This document shows positions 1 through 9,263 of a stretch of 64,000 bases of DNA, piece by piece. The notes beneath the pieces were generated by a model. That model was given only the letters and a program-made list of their open reading frames with translations, had not been told where the DNA came from and ran no database searches. The DNA is from Sva-07 sp963716235 (GTDB lineage Bacteria > Actinomycetota > Acidimicrobiia > Acidimicrobiales > Ilumatobacteraceae), in the NCBI GenBank assembly GCA_963716235.1, contig CAVQTE010000031.1, positions 46,072 to 110,071 on the forward strand, read 5' to 3'. How positions within the stretch are numbered: the stretch's first letter is position 1; every line of letters starts with the position of its first letter. Made by a program: the position numbers and the translations under genes.

Positions 1-1226
1 GCAAAGATGCCCTTGGCCATCAACGAACTCTCCGCAGCCCGCCGAGTCCGGTAGATCAGGGCTCGAGAGGCGTGCACGCCGGCATCCGCCGGTGCGGCCC
101 ATCCGGCGAGGTCGGCGAGGTGGCACGCGAGACGGAGTTCACCGATCTCGGCGAGGTGCATCGCCCGTTCGATGAGCGCGGTCACTCCGCCCGCCAGTTC
201 GGCCAGTTCGGTCGCCAACGCGGAATCAGGGGCCGGCTTCAGGCGACTCGGCGCTCCGTCCCACCAGCCACCGAACTGGCGCCAGATGTTGCGGACGACG
301 AACTCGGGCTCGTCGTAGAGCGGCCGGAGGTAGGGCTTGGCGAGGACGTCGTCGGGCACATGCACGCTGTGGACGATCGTGTCGAGCACCTCACCCGCGT
401 TCATCATGTCGACGACCTCGGCGACGAGACGTTCGAGTGCCGCAGCAATGTCGGTGAGCACCAACGCGATGCGGTCGCGGCCCTCGATCGGCAGGCCGTG
501 AGCAGGCAGGAGCAGTTCCGGGCCACGCTCGGCCATCGCTCGAAGGGCGGCGGCCCATTCGATCGGATAGCGCTGGACCTTCTGCGGATTGCCGGCGTTC
601 GGGAAGTTCCAGATGACGAAGTCGCCGGTGAAGAGCCACCTGCGCTCGGGGACCCAGCCCCACAGGTGGTCGTCGGTCTCACCGCGGGCGTGGTGGAGCT
701 CGATCGTGTGGTCCCCGACGGTCACCGCGTCGTGATCGTCGACGACATGATCCGGGCGCAGCGTCGTTGACGGAATGAACTCGGGCGTCGCGCCCATTCC
801 GAAATCTCCACGTACACCACCGAACTGGCGGGCGTTGATGCGCACGTTCCAGTCGTTCGTGTAGGCGTAGCGGTCGAAGCGTTCGTCGACGTTGCGATGG
901 CCGACCACGGTCATGCGATCGAACGCCGCGGCGAAGTCAGGGCTCCCGCCGACGTGGTCGGCATGGCCGTGGGTGTACACGAGGTGGGTGACGGGCGTCG
1001 TGGTCCAGCCCTGGATGGCCGCAACGACGTCGGCACCCGTTCGAGCGTGCGAGGCGTCGAACGCGACGAGCCCCTCACCGGCGTCGAGCACGATGCTGTG
1101 GCTGAAGCTCTCGACGATCGCCAACCCGTCGGCCAACTCCGACAGCTCGTTGGTGACCCGGTTGACCGGTTCGTCGACCACACCCGAATCGATGACCCGG
1201 GAGGACAGTGCCAGGAGATCAGCCAT
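1..1226 (-). CDS. MBL-fold metallo-hydrolase, alkylsulfatase-like (3' end outside window)
   Basis: The frame is open from the ATG at 1226 to the window edge, giving about 408 residues without a stop. The metallo-beta-lactamase zinc motif THGHADHVGG lies near residue 90, and a later GDFVIWNFPN segment is the usual metal-binding Asp region. Near residue 310 the sequence IWRQFGGWWDGAPSRLKP resembles the dimerisation domain of alkyl/aryl sulfatases of the SdsA/BDS1 type, so hydrolysis of a sulfate ester or similar substrate is a reasonable inference. No signal peptide is visible, which suggests a cytoplasmic enzyme, whereas many SdsA relatives are exported. It follows the candidate selenoprotein gene by 21 nt on the same strand and could be co-transcribed. 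The substrate is unknown, and the C-terminus cannot be judged because it is outside the window. Confidence 0.8.
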   Translation of the reverse strand, partial: MADLLALSSRVIDSGVVDEPVNRVTNELSELADGLAIVESFSHSIVLDAGEGLVAFDASHARTGADVVAAIQGWTTTPVTHLVYTHGHADHVGGSPDFAAAFDRMTVVGHRNVDERFDRYAYTNDWNVRINARQFGGVRGDFGMGATPEFIPSTTLRPDHVVDDHDAVTVGDHTIELHHARGETDDHLWGWVPERRWLFTGDFVIWNFPNAGNPQKVQRYPIEWAAALRAMAERGPELLLPAHGLPIEGRDRIALVLTDIAAALERLVAEVVDMMNAGEVLDTIVHSVHVPDDVLAKPYLRPLYDEPEFVVRNIWRQFGGWWDGAPSRLKPAPDSALATELAELAGGVTALIERAMHLAEIGELRLACHLADLAGWAAPADAGVHASRALIYRTRRAAESSLMAKGIF

Positions 1227-1247
1227 CCCCAGACCCTAGGCGGAAGG

Positions 1248-1557
1248 TCAGATGGCGCACGTGTCGTCGGTGAGGCCGTCGGCGGCTCGGAATTCGACGG
1301 CGAGCGACCTTCGACAGACGACCCTTCGTGACCACTCGCATCGACTCGGCCATGCCGATCAGCGTGGGAGAAATCAGGATCTGGAACCGGTCGTGACGCA
1401 GCCTGCGGTACGGCGCCAGATTCTTGCCCTTGACGTTGGTGTCGACCGACACCTCGGCGACCTTGCCTCAACCGGTGGGACGGATGAAGTCGATCGACAT
1501 CGTGCCACCCTTGCGTTCCAGCAACGCCCTGGCCTCGTCGGTGATCTCGATCTGCAT
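1248..1557 (-). CDS. Candidate selenoprotein: small HesB/IscA-like ('CC/Se motif') protein with in-frame UGA
   Basis: From the ATG at 1557 the frame reads MQIEITDEARALLERKGG, then IDFIRPTG, then a UGA (1468-1470), then GKVAEVSVDTNVKGKN and further good coding sequence (FQILISPTLIGMAESMRVV). The UGA sits where IscA/HesB proteins have the GGCSG cysteine. From memory, the 'CC/Se motif' family carries Cys or Sec here. A GGUC-loop hairpin follows 14 nt after the UGA. Near 1308-1311 an extra base (AAGG) seems to shift the frame: after correction the protein ends LAVEFRAADG...DDTCAI at 1248, 102 residues in all. Uncorrected, it runs on as Arg-rich nonsense to 1219. Alternatives are a decayed gene or sequencing errors. 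No selA, selB or selC is visible in this window. Function is unknown; family members are thought to be Fe-S or redox related. Confidence 0.55.
1438..1453 (-). promoter_or_regulatory. SECIS-like hairpin downstream of the in-frame UGA
   Basis: On the minus strand the arms GGTGTC and GACACC form a perfect 6-bp stem closed by the tetraloop GGTC. The apical loop begins 20 nt after the UGA. The Escherichia coli fdhF SECIS has the same GGUC loop about 18 nt after its UGA, and both stems are followed by AA. The bulged U of the E. coli element is absent, so the match is partial. Six perfect base pairs around a GGUC loop at the right distance are unlikely by chance but not impossible in GC-rich DNA. 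Confidence 0.45.
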
Positions 1558-1621
1558 GCGCCCAGGCTAACGAGACGCGGGGTCTGCTCGGGGTCCAGGG
1601 GTGGTTGCACCCACCCGCGTC

Positions 1622-3611
1622 TCACTCAAGGAGGGAGTAGTCGACGAGGACGCCGCGGCCTTCGCAGTCGGGGCAGATCTCGGAGTACTCGGTGAGCAGG
1701 CCTTCACCGATGCGCTTGCGGGTCATCTCGACGAGACCCAGTTCGGTGATGTCGAACACCTGCGAGCGAGTCTTGTCGCGTGCCAGCGCGTCGCGGAAGG
1801 CTTCGACGACCTTGGCCCGGTTGCCCTTGATCTCCATGTCGATGAAGTCGATCACGATGATGCCGCCGATGTCGCGCAACCGCAGCTGTTTGGCGATCTC
1901 GACGGCGGCCTCCATGTTGTTCACGAAAACGGTGTCTTCGAGATTCGACTTGCCCACGTTCTTGCCGGTGTTCACGTCGATCACCGTCAAGGCCTCGGTG
2001 TGCTCGATGATGAGCGACCCACCGGACGGCAACCACACCTTGCGATCGAGCGCCTTGTGGACCTGCTCGTGGATGTGGTGTCGCTCGAACACGGACAACC
2101 CCTCGGCCGCCGCGTCGTAGTACTCGATCCGGTCGGCCAACTCGGGATTGAATGCTGCGACGTAGCGCTGGACCTCACGATGCAGACGTTCGTCGTCGAT
2201 CACCACACCGCGGTAATCCGCGTTGAACTCCTCACGGATCACCCGCACCGCCAGTTCAGGTTCGCGGTACAGCAGCGTCGGACGCTGCGCCTTGGCCGCC
2301 TTCTCGGCGATCTCGTCCCACTGTTGCAGGAGGATCGTCATGTCGGCCACGAGTTCCTGCTCGGTGGCGGTCTCGGCGGCTGTGCGCACGATGATGCCGT
2401 GCTCGTCGGGCTTCACCCGGTCGAGGATGCCCCTCAGACGCTTGCGAACGTCGTCGGGGAGGCGCTTGGAGATCCCGTACGTCTTCGAATTCGGGATGAG
2501 CACCACGAACCGGCCGGGCAGCGACACCTCCTGGGTGAGGCGCGCTCCCTTGTGGGCGATCGGATTCTTCGTCACCTGGCAGATGATCAACTGCTTGTTC
2601 TTCAGGATGTCTTCGATACGCGGGTTCTTGCCGCGCTCGTCGATGTCCTCGGCGTCGTACTGCACGTCACCGCGGTAGAGCACGGCGTTCTTCGGCGTTG
2701 CGATGTCGACGAACGCCGCTTCCATTCCCGGCAGGACGTTCTGGATGCGGCCCACGTAGATGTTGCCGTGGATCTGGCTGACGTCGTCGGCCGGACGACT
2801 CACGTAGTGCTCGATCAGGTTGCGGCCCTCGAGGACACCCACCTGCGCCATCCCCGGGCGCACCTGCACCGCCATGAAGTACCTGCCGATCGGCTTGCCA
2901 TTGCGTTCGCGCCCACGACGCTGTTCGAGCATCGCATCATCGAGTTGCCCGTCATCGGCGCGCGCCCTTGCCACGCCCGCGCGCACGGCGGCCCTTCTTC
3001 GAGCCTGTCTCGGACCCGCCCTGTTCGCTGCGAGCCGACGGCGTCTCGCCTGTCGACGCGCGGCCATCACCGGTCGACGCGGCAGATCCGCCTCCACCAC
3101 CACGGCGACGACGACGCTTGTCGCCGCCAGGCTTGTCGCCGCCGTCTCTGGCGGCAGTGCCGGATGCGCGAGCGGGGCCTGGCGGCGGTGACGTCGGGAT
3201 CGGCATCGTGTCACCGATCCGGGGCTTGCGAACCAGCGCCTTCTCGGCAGCTTCAGGTGACGCCCGGCCTTCGCTCATCGGCTCCGGAAGCTCGACGTCG
3301 TTGCGGTCGTCGTCGTCCGCAGACTGATCATCTGAGGGGGCATCGTCGTCGTCCTGTGTCTCAGCGCCCTGAGCTGTTCCCCGACGGCGCTGCCCACCGC
3401 GCGAACCCCGTCGTCGAGGTGCGGCGCTCGACGCGGGCCCGCCAGATGTCGAACCTTCGTCGTGCGACTGATCGTCGGATGCAGGCTGGCCCTGGTCAGC
3501 ACCGACCGTCGGCGACGCACTGGGCGAGGCCTCGACGGCGGATGGCGCAGACCCGTCAGTGGGTGTGTTGGCCGCCACCTCGGCGGGAATGTCGGTTTCG
3601 GAGTGGTCCAT
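1622..3611 (-). CDS. rne: Ribonuclease E/G, with an apparent frameshift after the N-terminal extension
   Basis: Endoribonuclease that initiates mRNA decay and rRNA processing. The first 219 codons (3611 to about 2952) are a disordered acidic then Arg/Gly-rich extension (MDHSETDIPAEV..., KALVRKPRIGD..., KKGRRARGRGKG) typical of actinobacterial RNase E. The catalytic part continues in another frame: GRERNGKPIGRYFMAVQV, the S1-like GNIYVGRIQNVLPGMEAAFV, the metal-binding stretches IDVNTGKNVGKSN and IVIDFIDM, and the zinc-link CPDCEGRG near the end. The switch lies in the GCGCGCGCC run around 2960-2990, where one base gained or lost would join the parts into about 660 residues. The gene should be essential, so a sequencing indel is likely. 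Initiation inside the second frame (MLEQRRGRE...) is a less likely alternative. Downstream lies the candidate selenoprotein gene. Confidence 0.85.
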
Positions 3612-3911
3612 GTTGGAGGGTGTCCCTTCTCAGGAGAGCAGCACAGGTGGTGCTCTCCGCAACCGGAACCGTCCGCGCCGTGCGGTGGGTTCCGAGTGCT
3701 CGTGACGTGCGGATCCGCCGGTCGGCGGTCCCGGGAAGATGCGCCGCCCCAGGGCGAGCGTTTCGACTTGTACGTGAACCGACCCGACTGTGCTGCTCGC
3801 GCAACCGCTCATGGGTGATGAGTCCGTCGAAGTTGGTCACTGGGTTGGCAATTCTACGTGCTGCGACGCCGAGTCGAGGGATGACCATCGAATTCTCGAC
3901 TGCGTCGGACA
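3612..3911. other. Non-coding spacer between rodA and the ribonuclease gene
   Basis: No convincing coding frame is present: the short frames here have poor codon use and no recognisable sequence. It forms the upstream region and probable leader of the ribonuclease gene, with an SD-like AGAAGGGA about 13 nt before its ATG and a strong hairpin (next entry). A promoter is expected here, but no clear -10/-35 pair could be picked. Confidence 0.5.
3633..3658 (-). promoter_or_regulatory. Hairpin in the leader of the ribonuclease E/G gene
   Basis: The arms GGAGAGCA and TGCTCTCC pair perfectly (8 bp), and an inner CAC/GTG pair can extend the stem. The structure ends about 20 nt before the ribonuclease start, just upstream of the SD-like AGAAGGGA. 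RNase E mRNAs in other bacteria have structured leaders used for autoregulation, so a similar role here is possible. There is no U-tract, so a classical terminator is less likely. Confidence 0.35.
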
Positions 3912-5066
3912 TCAACGCATTCGGCGCATGTGGACCGACTGCACCAATCCGAACATCGCGAAATAGACGATCAACCCCGAGCCTCCGTACGAGATGAACG
4001 GCAACGGCAGTCCGGTCACGGGCATGATCTTGAGTGTCATTGCGATGTTCTGGAAGGTCTGCCACAGCACCATCGTGAACACGCCTGCACACAGGTAGGT
4101 GCCCAACAGGTCGCGCGACAGGTGGGCAATGCGCCAGATCCGCACGAGTGCGACCCCGATGAGGCCGAGCACGACGGCCGATCCGATCAGCCCGAACTGC
4201 TCGCCGATCGCCGCGAACGGGAAGTCGGCCCACATGACGGGAATGTCGCGACCGTTCGTCAACGGTCCCTGCAGCCACCCCTTGCCCCACACGCCGCCGG
4301 TCCCGATCGCCCGCATTGCATTCTCGGCCTGGTAGAGGTCGTCCTGGTTGGCGGCCGCAGGGTTGACGAGCGCACGGATCCGGGCGGCCTGATAGCTGTT
4401 CACCAACCGGCCGACGAACGCTGCGAGCACCGTCGTCACCGACAGCAGCGTGATCAGGAGGATGTAGCGGGCCTTGGCGCCGGCCACGAGGAGGACCCCC
4501 ATCGCCATCGACACGAGCACCGACGCCGACCCGAGGTCGGGCTGGATGATGACGAGAACCGCCGGCGCACCCACGATCATCAGGCCGCCGAGGAATCGGG
4601 GATACGACACCTCGTCACTTCGTTCCTCGGCCAGATACGTCGCGAGCATGAGCAGCGTGGTGAACTTCGCCATCTCTGCCGGCTGGAAGTTGAACGGCCC
4701 GAGGTCGAACGAGATGCGATCCTCACCCGATGCGATCCCGACGAGGAACAGCAGCGACAGGATCACGAGGGTGAGCCCGTAGAGGAACCGCGCACGATCC
4801 TTCCACCACTCGTAGTCGACCGACATCACGAGGAACATGACGACGGTGGCCCCGATAGCGAAGACCACCTGACGAGTTGCGAACGCGTACGGGTCGTCGT
4901 CGATGCGAGTCCGTGACGCCGAGAAGACGACGAAGCATCCCATCACGGTCAAGATCGCCTGCACCGACAGCAGCACCCAGTCGACATTGCGGCTCGGTGC
5001 CGCCGGGCTGGCACCGATGTTGCCGAGACCGGAGTCGGGCTTTCGTGAGAGGAATGAAGCGGCCAC
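3912..5066 (-). CDS. mrdB: Rod shape-determining SEDS glycosyltransferase RodA
   Basis: SEDS-family peptidoglycan polymerase that works with PBP2 in the elongasome at the cytoplasmic membrane. The 384-residue protein has many hydrophobic segments (VDWVLLSVQAILTVMGCFVV, ILLITLLSVTTVL, GLIGSAVVLGLIGVALV) and SEDS signatures such as FNFQPAEMAKF, IIQPDLGSA and LPFISYGGSG near the C-terminus. The chosen GTG start follows the mrdA stop by 2 nt, so the two are translationally coupled. It is the last gene of the mreB-mreC-mreD-mrdA-mrdB cluster. A continuous frame that appears to fuse mrdA and mrdB is an artefact of the mrdA frameshift. Confidence 0.95.
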   Translation of the reverse strand: MAASFLSRKPDSGLGNIGASPAAPSRNVDWVLLSVQAILTVMGCFVVFSASRTRIDDDPYAFATRQVVFAIGATVVMFLVMSVDYEWWKDRARFLYGLTLVILSLLFLVGIASGEDRISFDLGPFNFQPAEMAKFTTLLMLATYLAEERSDEVSYPRFLGGLMIVGAPAVLVIIQPDLGSASVLVSMAMGVLLVAGAKARYILLITLLSVTTVLAAFVGRLVNSYQAARIRALVNPAAANQDDLYQAENAMRAIGTGGVWGKGWLQGPLTNGRDIPVMWADFPFAAIGEQFGLIGSAVVLGLIGVALVRIWRIAHLSRDLLGTYLCAGVFTMVLWQTFQNIAMTLKIMPVTGLPLPFISYGGSGLIVYFAMFGLVQSVHMRRMR

Positions 5067-5068
5067 AG

Positions 5069-7283
5069 CTATTCGTTCGGACGGACGCCGCCATCGAACC
5101 GGCCGTTGAAGCACGTCGTATCGGTCAACGTGGCGGGCTGCGCCGGCACATTGGAGCTGGTGTCGAGCTGTTCCGACAACACGACCGGATCGGACTGTTC
5201 GAGGCCCGACATCTGCAGGAACATGCACTTCACGACCGGAGCAGCTGCCTGGGACCCGTAGCCGGCCTTCTCGAGATATGCCGACACGGTGTACGGCCGC
5301 GACGGGTCGCGGCTGTAGGCGGCGAAGGCCGACGAGTCGTTCCAGGGGTAGTTGCCGGCGCCCTGTGCCGTGCCTGTCTTTCCGGCGAGCGGGATCGCGC
5401 TGTCGGGGTAGTAGTAGAAGAGCTTCTCGCCGGTGGTCGAGTGGTAGAAGTCGCTCGTCGTCCCCGGCCCCGTGATCACCCGATGCAGGCCATTGTCGAT
5501 CTCCTGCCACGCCTCTTCGGACATCGCGATCTGACGCATCACTTCGCCCGACACGTTGGCCGGCTGCAGCCAGCTTCGCCTCCGACAGGTCGGCGTAGCC
5601 CTGCGTCGCTGAATCCGGCACGCCCGGCTGCCAGACGGCCTTGATGATCTCGGGCCTCATGAGGAAACCCTTGTTGGCGATCGCGGAGTATCCCATGGCG
5701 AGCTGCAACGGTGACGCCGACAGCAGACCCTGGCCGATGGCGAGCTGGACGTTGTCGCCGGTGAAGTAGTTCGAGCCCTCGGCCTCGCTGATGACGCCTC
5801 GTTCGGCGTAGTCGGCCTTGAGCGCGGCGTCGGGGACGGTGCCGTCGAAGGCGTAGGGCAGTTCGATGCCGGGGTCGGAACCGAACCCGAACTTGCGGAC
5901 CTCCTCCTGCAGCACCGGCTGGTAGTCGTTGGTCGTCATGATCAGTTCACCGATGCGGTAGAAGAACGTGTCGGACGAGACGGCGAGCGCCGTTTCGACG
6001 TCGACGGAGCCGTACACGCACGGACGTCCTGTGCCGCTGCAGGTGGCGTTTCGGTACACACATCTGACGAGGCCCGAGTTGCACCTGTCCTCTTCGACCG
6101 ACTCCATCCGGTACGAGCCCTCGTCGCGGTAGTAGTCGTTCACGCTCAGCAACCCGGTGTCGAGCGCGGCGAAGGCCGTGAACGGCTTGAACGTCGACCC
6201 GAGGTTGTAACGGCCCTGGATGGCCCGGTTCACGAGGATCGACTCGTCAGGATCGATCGGGTCACCATTTGCGTCGACCGACGGGAAGACCTGTTCGAAC
6301 TTGCCGTCGCCGAGGTCGGCCTCGAACCAGCGATTGTCGAAGGTGGGATAGCTCGCGAGCGCGATGATCTGCCCGTTCTGGTAGTTCTCGACGACCACCG
6401 AACCGGCGGGAGCCTTGTAGGGCACCTCCTCCGGATACTCCGGGAACACGCGCTCCTCGAAGTTCGTCTCGGGGTCCAACGGGTTCTTGGCTGTCACCTG
6501 CTGACGGAGCGCGAGCTGCGTCTGGAGCGCCTGTTCGGCGAACTGCTGCTGATCGAGATCGATCGTGAGTTGGACGTCGTTGCCGTTGAGCGGCGGAACT
6601 CGTTCGACCTCGCGCACGATGCGGTTGGCATTGTCGACCTCGTAGGTGACCGAACCCCACGTGCCGTGCAACTCGTCCTCCATGCTCAGCTCGATGCCGA
6701 ACTGACCGACGCGTTCGTTGAGGAAGTAGCCGAGACCCTGGTAGTACTCCTTCGATTCAGCGGTGATACGGCCCATGTACCCCACCACGTGACTGGCGAG
6801 AGGGGCGAAGGGATACACCCGGCGCGACTGTTCGAGTATCGACACCCCGGGAAGATCCTCGATTCGCTCCTGGATGGCGATCGCCGTCGGTTCCTTGACG
6901 TCCTCGGCGACGGGCATCGGCAGGAACGGGCTGTAGATCCCGCTCTCGTAGCGGGCTTCCATCTCCTCGATCGGCACATCGACCCATCCGGAGAGACGGC
7001 GGAAGATCTCGGTGCGGTACGTCTTGCTCCGGATGATCTCCCAGTCGACACCAACGGTGAGCACACGATCGTTGTCGGCGAGAATCCGTCCTTCGGCGTC
7101 GAAGATGCGGCCGCGTTCGGGCAGGAGCGGGACGGTGCGCAGTTTTGTCTGATTGACCTCGGCCTGCAGGCTCTCCTGCTCGACGGTCTGGAGGAACCAC
7201 AACCGCGCCCCGACCAGCCCGAACAGGAGCATGCCCACGAGCGCCAGCACACCGAGGCGGGCGGCGCGCTTGTCAGCAGCCAT
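5069..7283 (-). CDS. mrdA: Penicillin-binding protein 2 (elongasome transpeptidase), with an apparent frameshift
   Basis: Class B PBP that cross-links peptidoglycan during lateral growth, paired with RodA. It has one N-terminal membrane anchor (LGVLALVGMLLFGLVGARLW), a PBP dimer domain and the transpeptidase motifs: active-site Ser in GSTFKPF, SSDTFFYRIG (the SxN-type position) and KTGTAQ. The reading frame is lost between about 5555 and 5575 (after ADLSEAKLAAA) and resumes one base off (NVSGEVMRQIAMSEEAW) through KTGT to the end at 5069. Correcting one base gives about 737 residues, normal for the family. A broken copy of this gene would probably be lethal or demand compensation, so a base-call indel is the likely cause. 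It starts 139 nt downstream of mreD. Confidence 0.9.
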
Positions 7284-7422
7284 TGCGCGCCTGCGCGTCG
7301 ACGAGAGCGGAGATCACCATGAGATATCAGTCTGCATGTTACAAACGTGTTGCGGGGCGCGGGCGGCGCGGCGCGACAACTCCCCGATTCTCACCCGGCT
7401 CACACTCTTGTCGAGCGTCGAC

Positions 7423-7965
7423 TCAGACCGGAGCGTCGCCGCCGATGGGCTGTGTCCACTCGGGTCGCTTCATACGCAGGCACCATCGTGCGAGCGGCAC
7501 GAGCACCGGGCTCATCACAGCAGCCGAGATCGCCACGACCGGAACCACCAACGTCAGTCGATCCTGGAACGGTTCCGGCTCACCGACGAAGAGCCGCACG
7601 ACCGGAATCATGAGTGCTCCAGCCGCAGCGCCGAGGCCGGTGAACAACGCATTCAGCCACCACTGCGGGTCGGCTGCGATCAGTGCGAGCAGACCTCCGA
7701 CCACGCCGGCGATCGTCATGGCTGTTGCTGTCGACCCCAATGGTGTGCCCTCGGCGAGGTCGAACATGATGCCGAACACGAATCCGGCGACCGCCCCGCG
7801 CTCGCTGCCGCCGGCGGCTCCTGCGGCCGCCGCGGTGGCCATCATCAGCTGGATGATGACGCCGTGGACCTGCAGTTCGACGAAGAGGGTGCGCTGCAGC
7901 GCCAACAGCACCATGCCGACGGGGATCAGCCTGACGAGTGGGCCCTGGACGAACGCCGCGAACAT
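7423..7965 (-). CDS. mreD: Rod shape-determining membrane protein MreD
   Basis: Small integral membrane subunit of the elongasome that links MreC to MreB and the peptidoglycan synthases. The 180-residue product has about five hydrophobic segments (LIPVGMVLLALQRTLF, VAGFVFGIMFDLAEGTPLG, TIAGVVGGLLALIA, TGLGAAAGALMIPVVRLFVG, LVVPVVAISAAVMSPVL). The FDLAEGTPLG segment corresponds to the conserved D-L-P-lG element of MreD. I chose the ATG at 7965, since the longer upstream frame is Ser/Arg-rich and runs into the mreC coding end. The 37-nt gap from mreC supports an operon. Confidence 0.88.
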   Translation of the reverse strand: MFAAFVQGPLVRLIPVGMVLLALQRTLFVELQVHGVIIQLMMATAAAAGAAGGSERGAVAGFVFGIMFDLAEGTPLGSTATAMTIAGVVGGLLALIAADPQWWLNALFTGLGAAAGALMIPVVRLFVGEPEPFQDRLTLVVPVVAISAAVMSPVLVPLARWCLRMKRPEWTQPIGGDAPV

Positions 7966-8002
7966 CAGCCGACCCGAAGGTGCGCCCGTCGTTGGTCGCC
8001 GG

Positions 8003-9232
8003 TCACTGGCCGACTTCGGACAGCGGCTTGTACAGGACCACACGAACGAAGTTGAGACGGGCGAGGTCTGCGTTCAACCCCACGTCGAGCAGCGGTCCGC
8101 CGGACCCGGGCCGATTGGCGCGGTTGAGGACGCGTCCGACCGGGATGCCCGGGGGCGCCAGGCTCTCGGACCCGCCGGCCGTCTCGACGAGGTCGCCGAC
8201 CTGCAGCTCGGCGAGCGACGGCGTGTCCTGGAGGAAGCGGATCTGCGGCAGCCGGAGTCGGCCCCGTCCTTCGAGTGCCCCGTATTCCTTCTCGATGATC
8301 GGCGCCGTCGTCGTGGTGGTGGTGGTCGTCGTCGTGGCCGTTGCGGTACCCGGCTGGGCGAGCACCGAACCCTCCGGGACTGAACCCTCCGGCACCGAAT
8401 CGGAAGGCACCGAATCGGTCGAGTTGAACGCCTCGTCGAGCGCCAGGACCTCGGCCTCGGTGAGGGTACGACCGGTCGCGTCGACGAAGGGACCGGGCGC
8501 CGTGGCACCAGGCAGCGTGGTCGCCGGAACGGCAGAACCATCGGGTCCGGTGACTCCTGGCACGAGCGCGGCCGGCACCGTCGTCGTGGTCGTCGTCGTA
8601 GCGGCGTCTGCGACCTGCTGCGGGTCGAGCCCTGACGGCGTCGTGTCGGTGGGCGTGTCGGTCAGCGCCTGATCAGACGACGTGACCTTCACCGCGATGC
8701 TGTAGCGAGCATCGGTCACGAGCATCACCCGCGCCGAGTTGGCCGACACCTGGGTGACCTTGCCGACGAGACCCGCCTGGTTCACGACCGGCATCCCGAC
8801 CTCGATACCGCTGCGCGAGCCCTTGTCGATCTCGATCACCTGGTCGAGATTGTTGGCTGCATAACCCACGACGCGGGCGACCTCGGTGTCGATTCCCGAC
8901 AACGACGGGAGGCTGTAGAGCGCCTGGAGTTCCTTGCCCTCGATGACCGCTGCTTCTGCCGCCGCCTGTGTTCCGATCAGGCGGTCGACCTGCTCCTGCA
9001 GTGCCAGGTTCTCCCGCTCGAGGTCGTCGTAATTGGTGATGCCGTGCCAGACCCGTTCGATCGGATTGGTCACGACATTGGTCGCCGACTCGACCGGACC
9101 CATGGCGTACGAGAAGCCGTTGCGCACGCCGTCGATCACCGGATTGCCTCGCAGATCGAGCGTCAGCAGGAGTGCCGTGGTGAGCAGCAGCGCGAGAATG
9201 ACACGCTTGCGCCCGACGGAGTAGATGGCCAT
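8003..9232 (-). CDS. mreC: Rod shape-determining protein MreC with Thr-rich inserts
   Basis: Bitopic membrane protein that scaffolds the elongasome from the extracytoplasmic side. It has an N-terminal anchor (VILALLLTTALLLTLDL), a coiled-coil (DDLERENLALQEQVDRLIG) and the MreC beta domains (VVGYAANNLDQVIEIDKGSR, GLVGKVTQVSANSARVMLVT, LVGD-like VGDLVETAGG near the end). Between the beta domains, about residues 205-320, lies an unusual disordered insert with two poly-Thr runs (near 210-217 and 298-308) and Ser/Pro/Val-rich sequence. This makes the protein 409 residues, against about 280-330 in most bacteria. The ATG at 9232 (MAIYSVGRK) is preferred over the longer upstream frame, and mreB ends 31 nt upstream. 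Confidence 0.93.
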   Translation of the reverse strand: MAIYSVGRKRVILALLLTTALLLTLDLRGNPVIDGVRNGFSYAMGPVESATNVVTNPIERVWHGITNYDDLERENLALQEQVDRLIGTQAAAEAAVIEGKELQALYSLPSLSGIDTEVARVVGYAANNLDQVIEIDKGSRSGIEVGMPVVNQAGLVGKVTQVSANSARVMLVTDARYSIAVKVTSSDQALTDTPTDTTPSGLDPQQVADAATTTTTTTVPAALVPGVTGPDGSAVPATTLPGATAPGPFVDATGRTLTEAEVLALDEAFNSTDSVPSDSVPEGSVPEGSVLAQPGTATATTTTTTTTTTAPIIEKEYGALEGRGRLRLPQIRFLQDTPSLAELQVGDLVETAGGSESLAPPGIPVGRVLNRANRPGSGGPLLDVGLNADLARLNFVRVVLYKPLSEVGQ

Positions 9233-9263
9233 GGCAACAGTGGGTTCAGCGCGAGGCCAACGG

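Noticed and set aside
1601..3997. Long plus-strand open frame of about 800 codons opposite the ribonuclease gene
   Set aside because: Antisense shadow of a GC-rich gene: it has no recognisable domain, and the minus strand carries clear RNase E/G motifs.
3912..7283. A continuous 1123-codon frame suggesting a PBP2-RodA fusion protein
   Set aside because: The middle part is out-of-frame translation without homology. PBP2's own C-terminus with KTGT continues in another frame and ends at 5069, so the fusion is a by-product of one indel.
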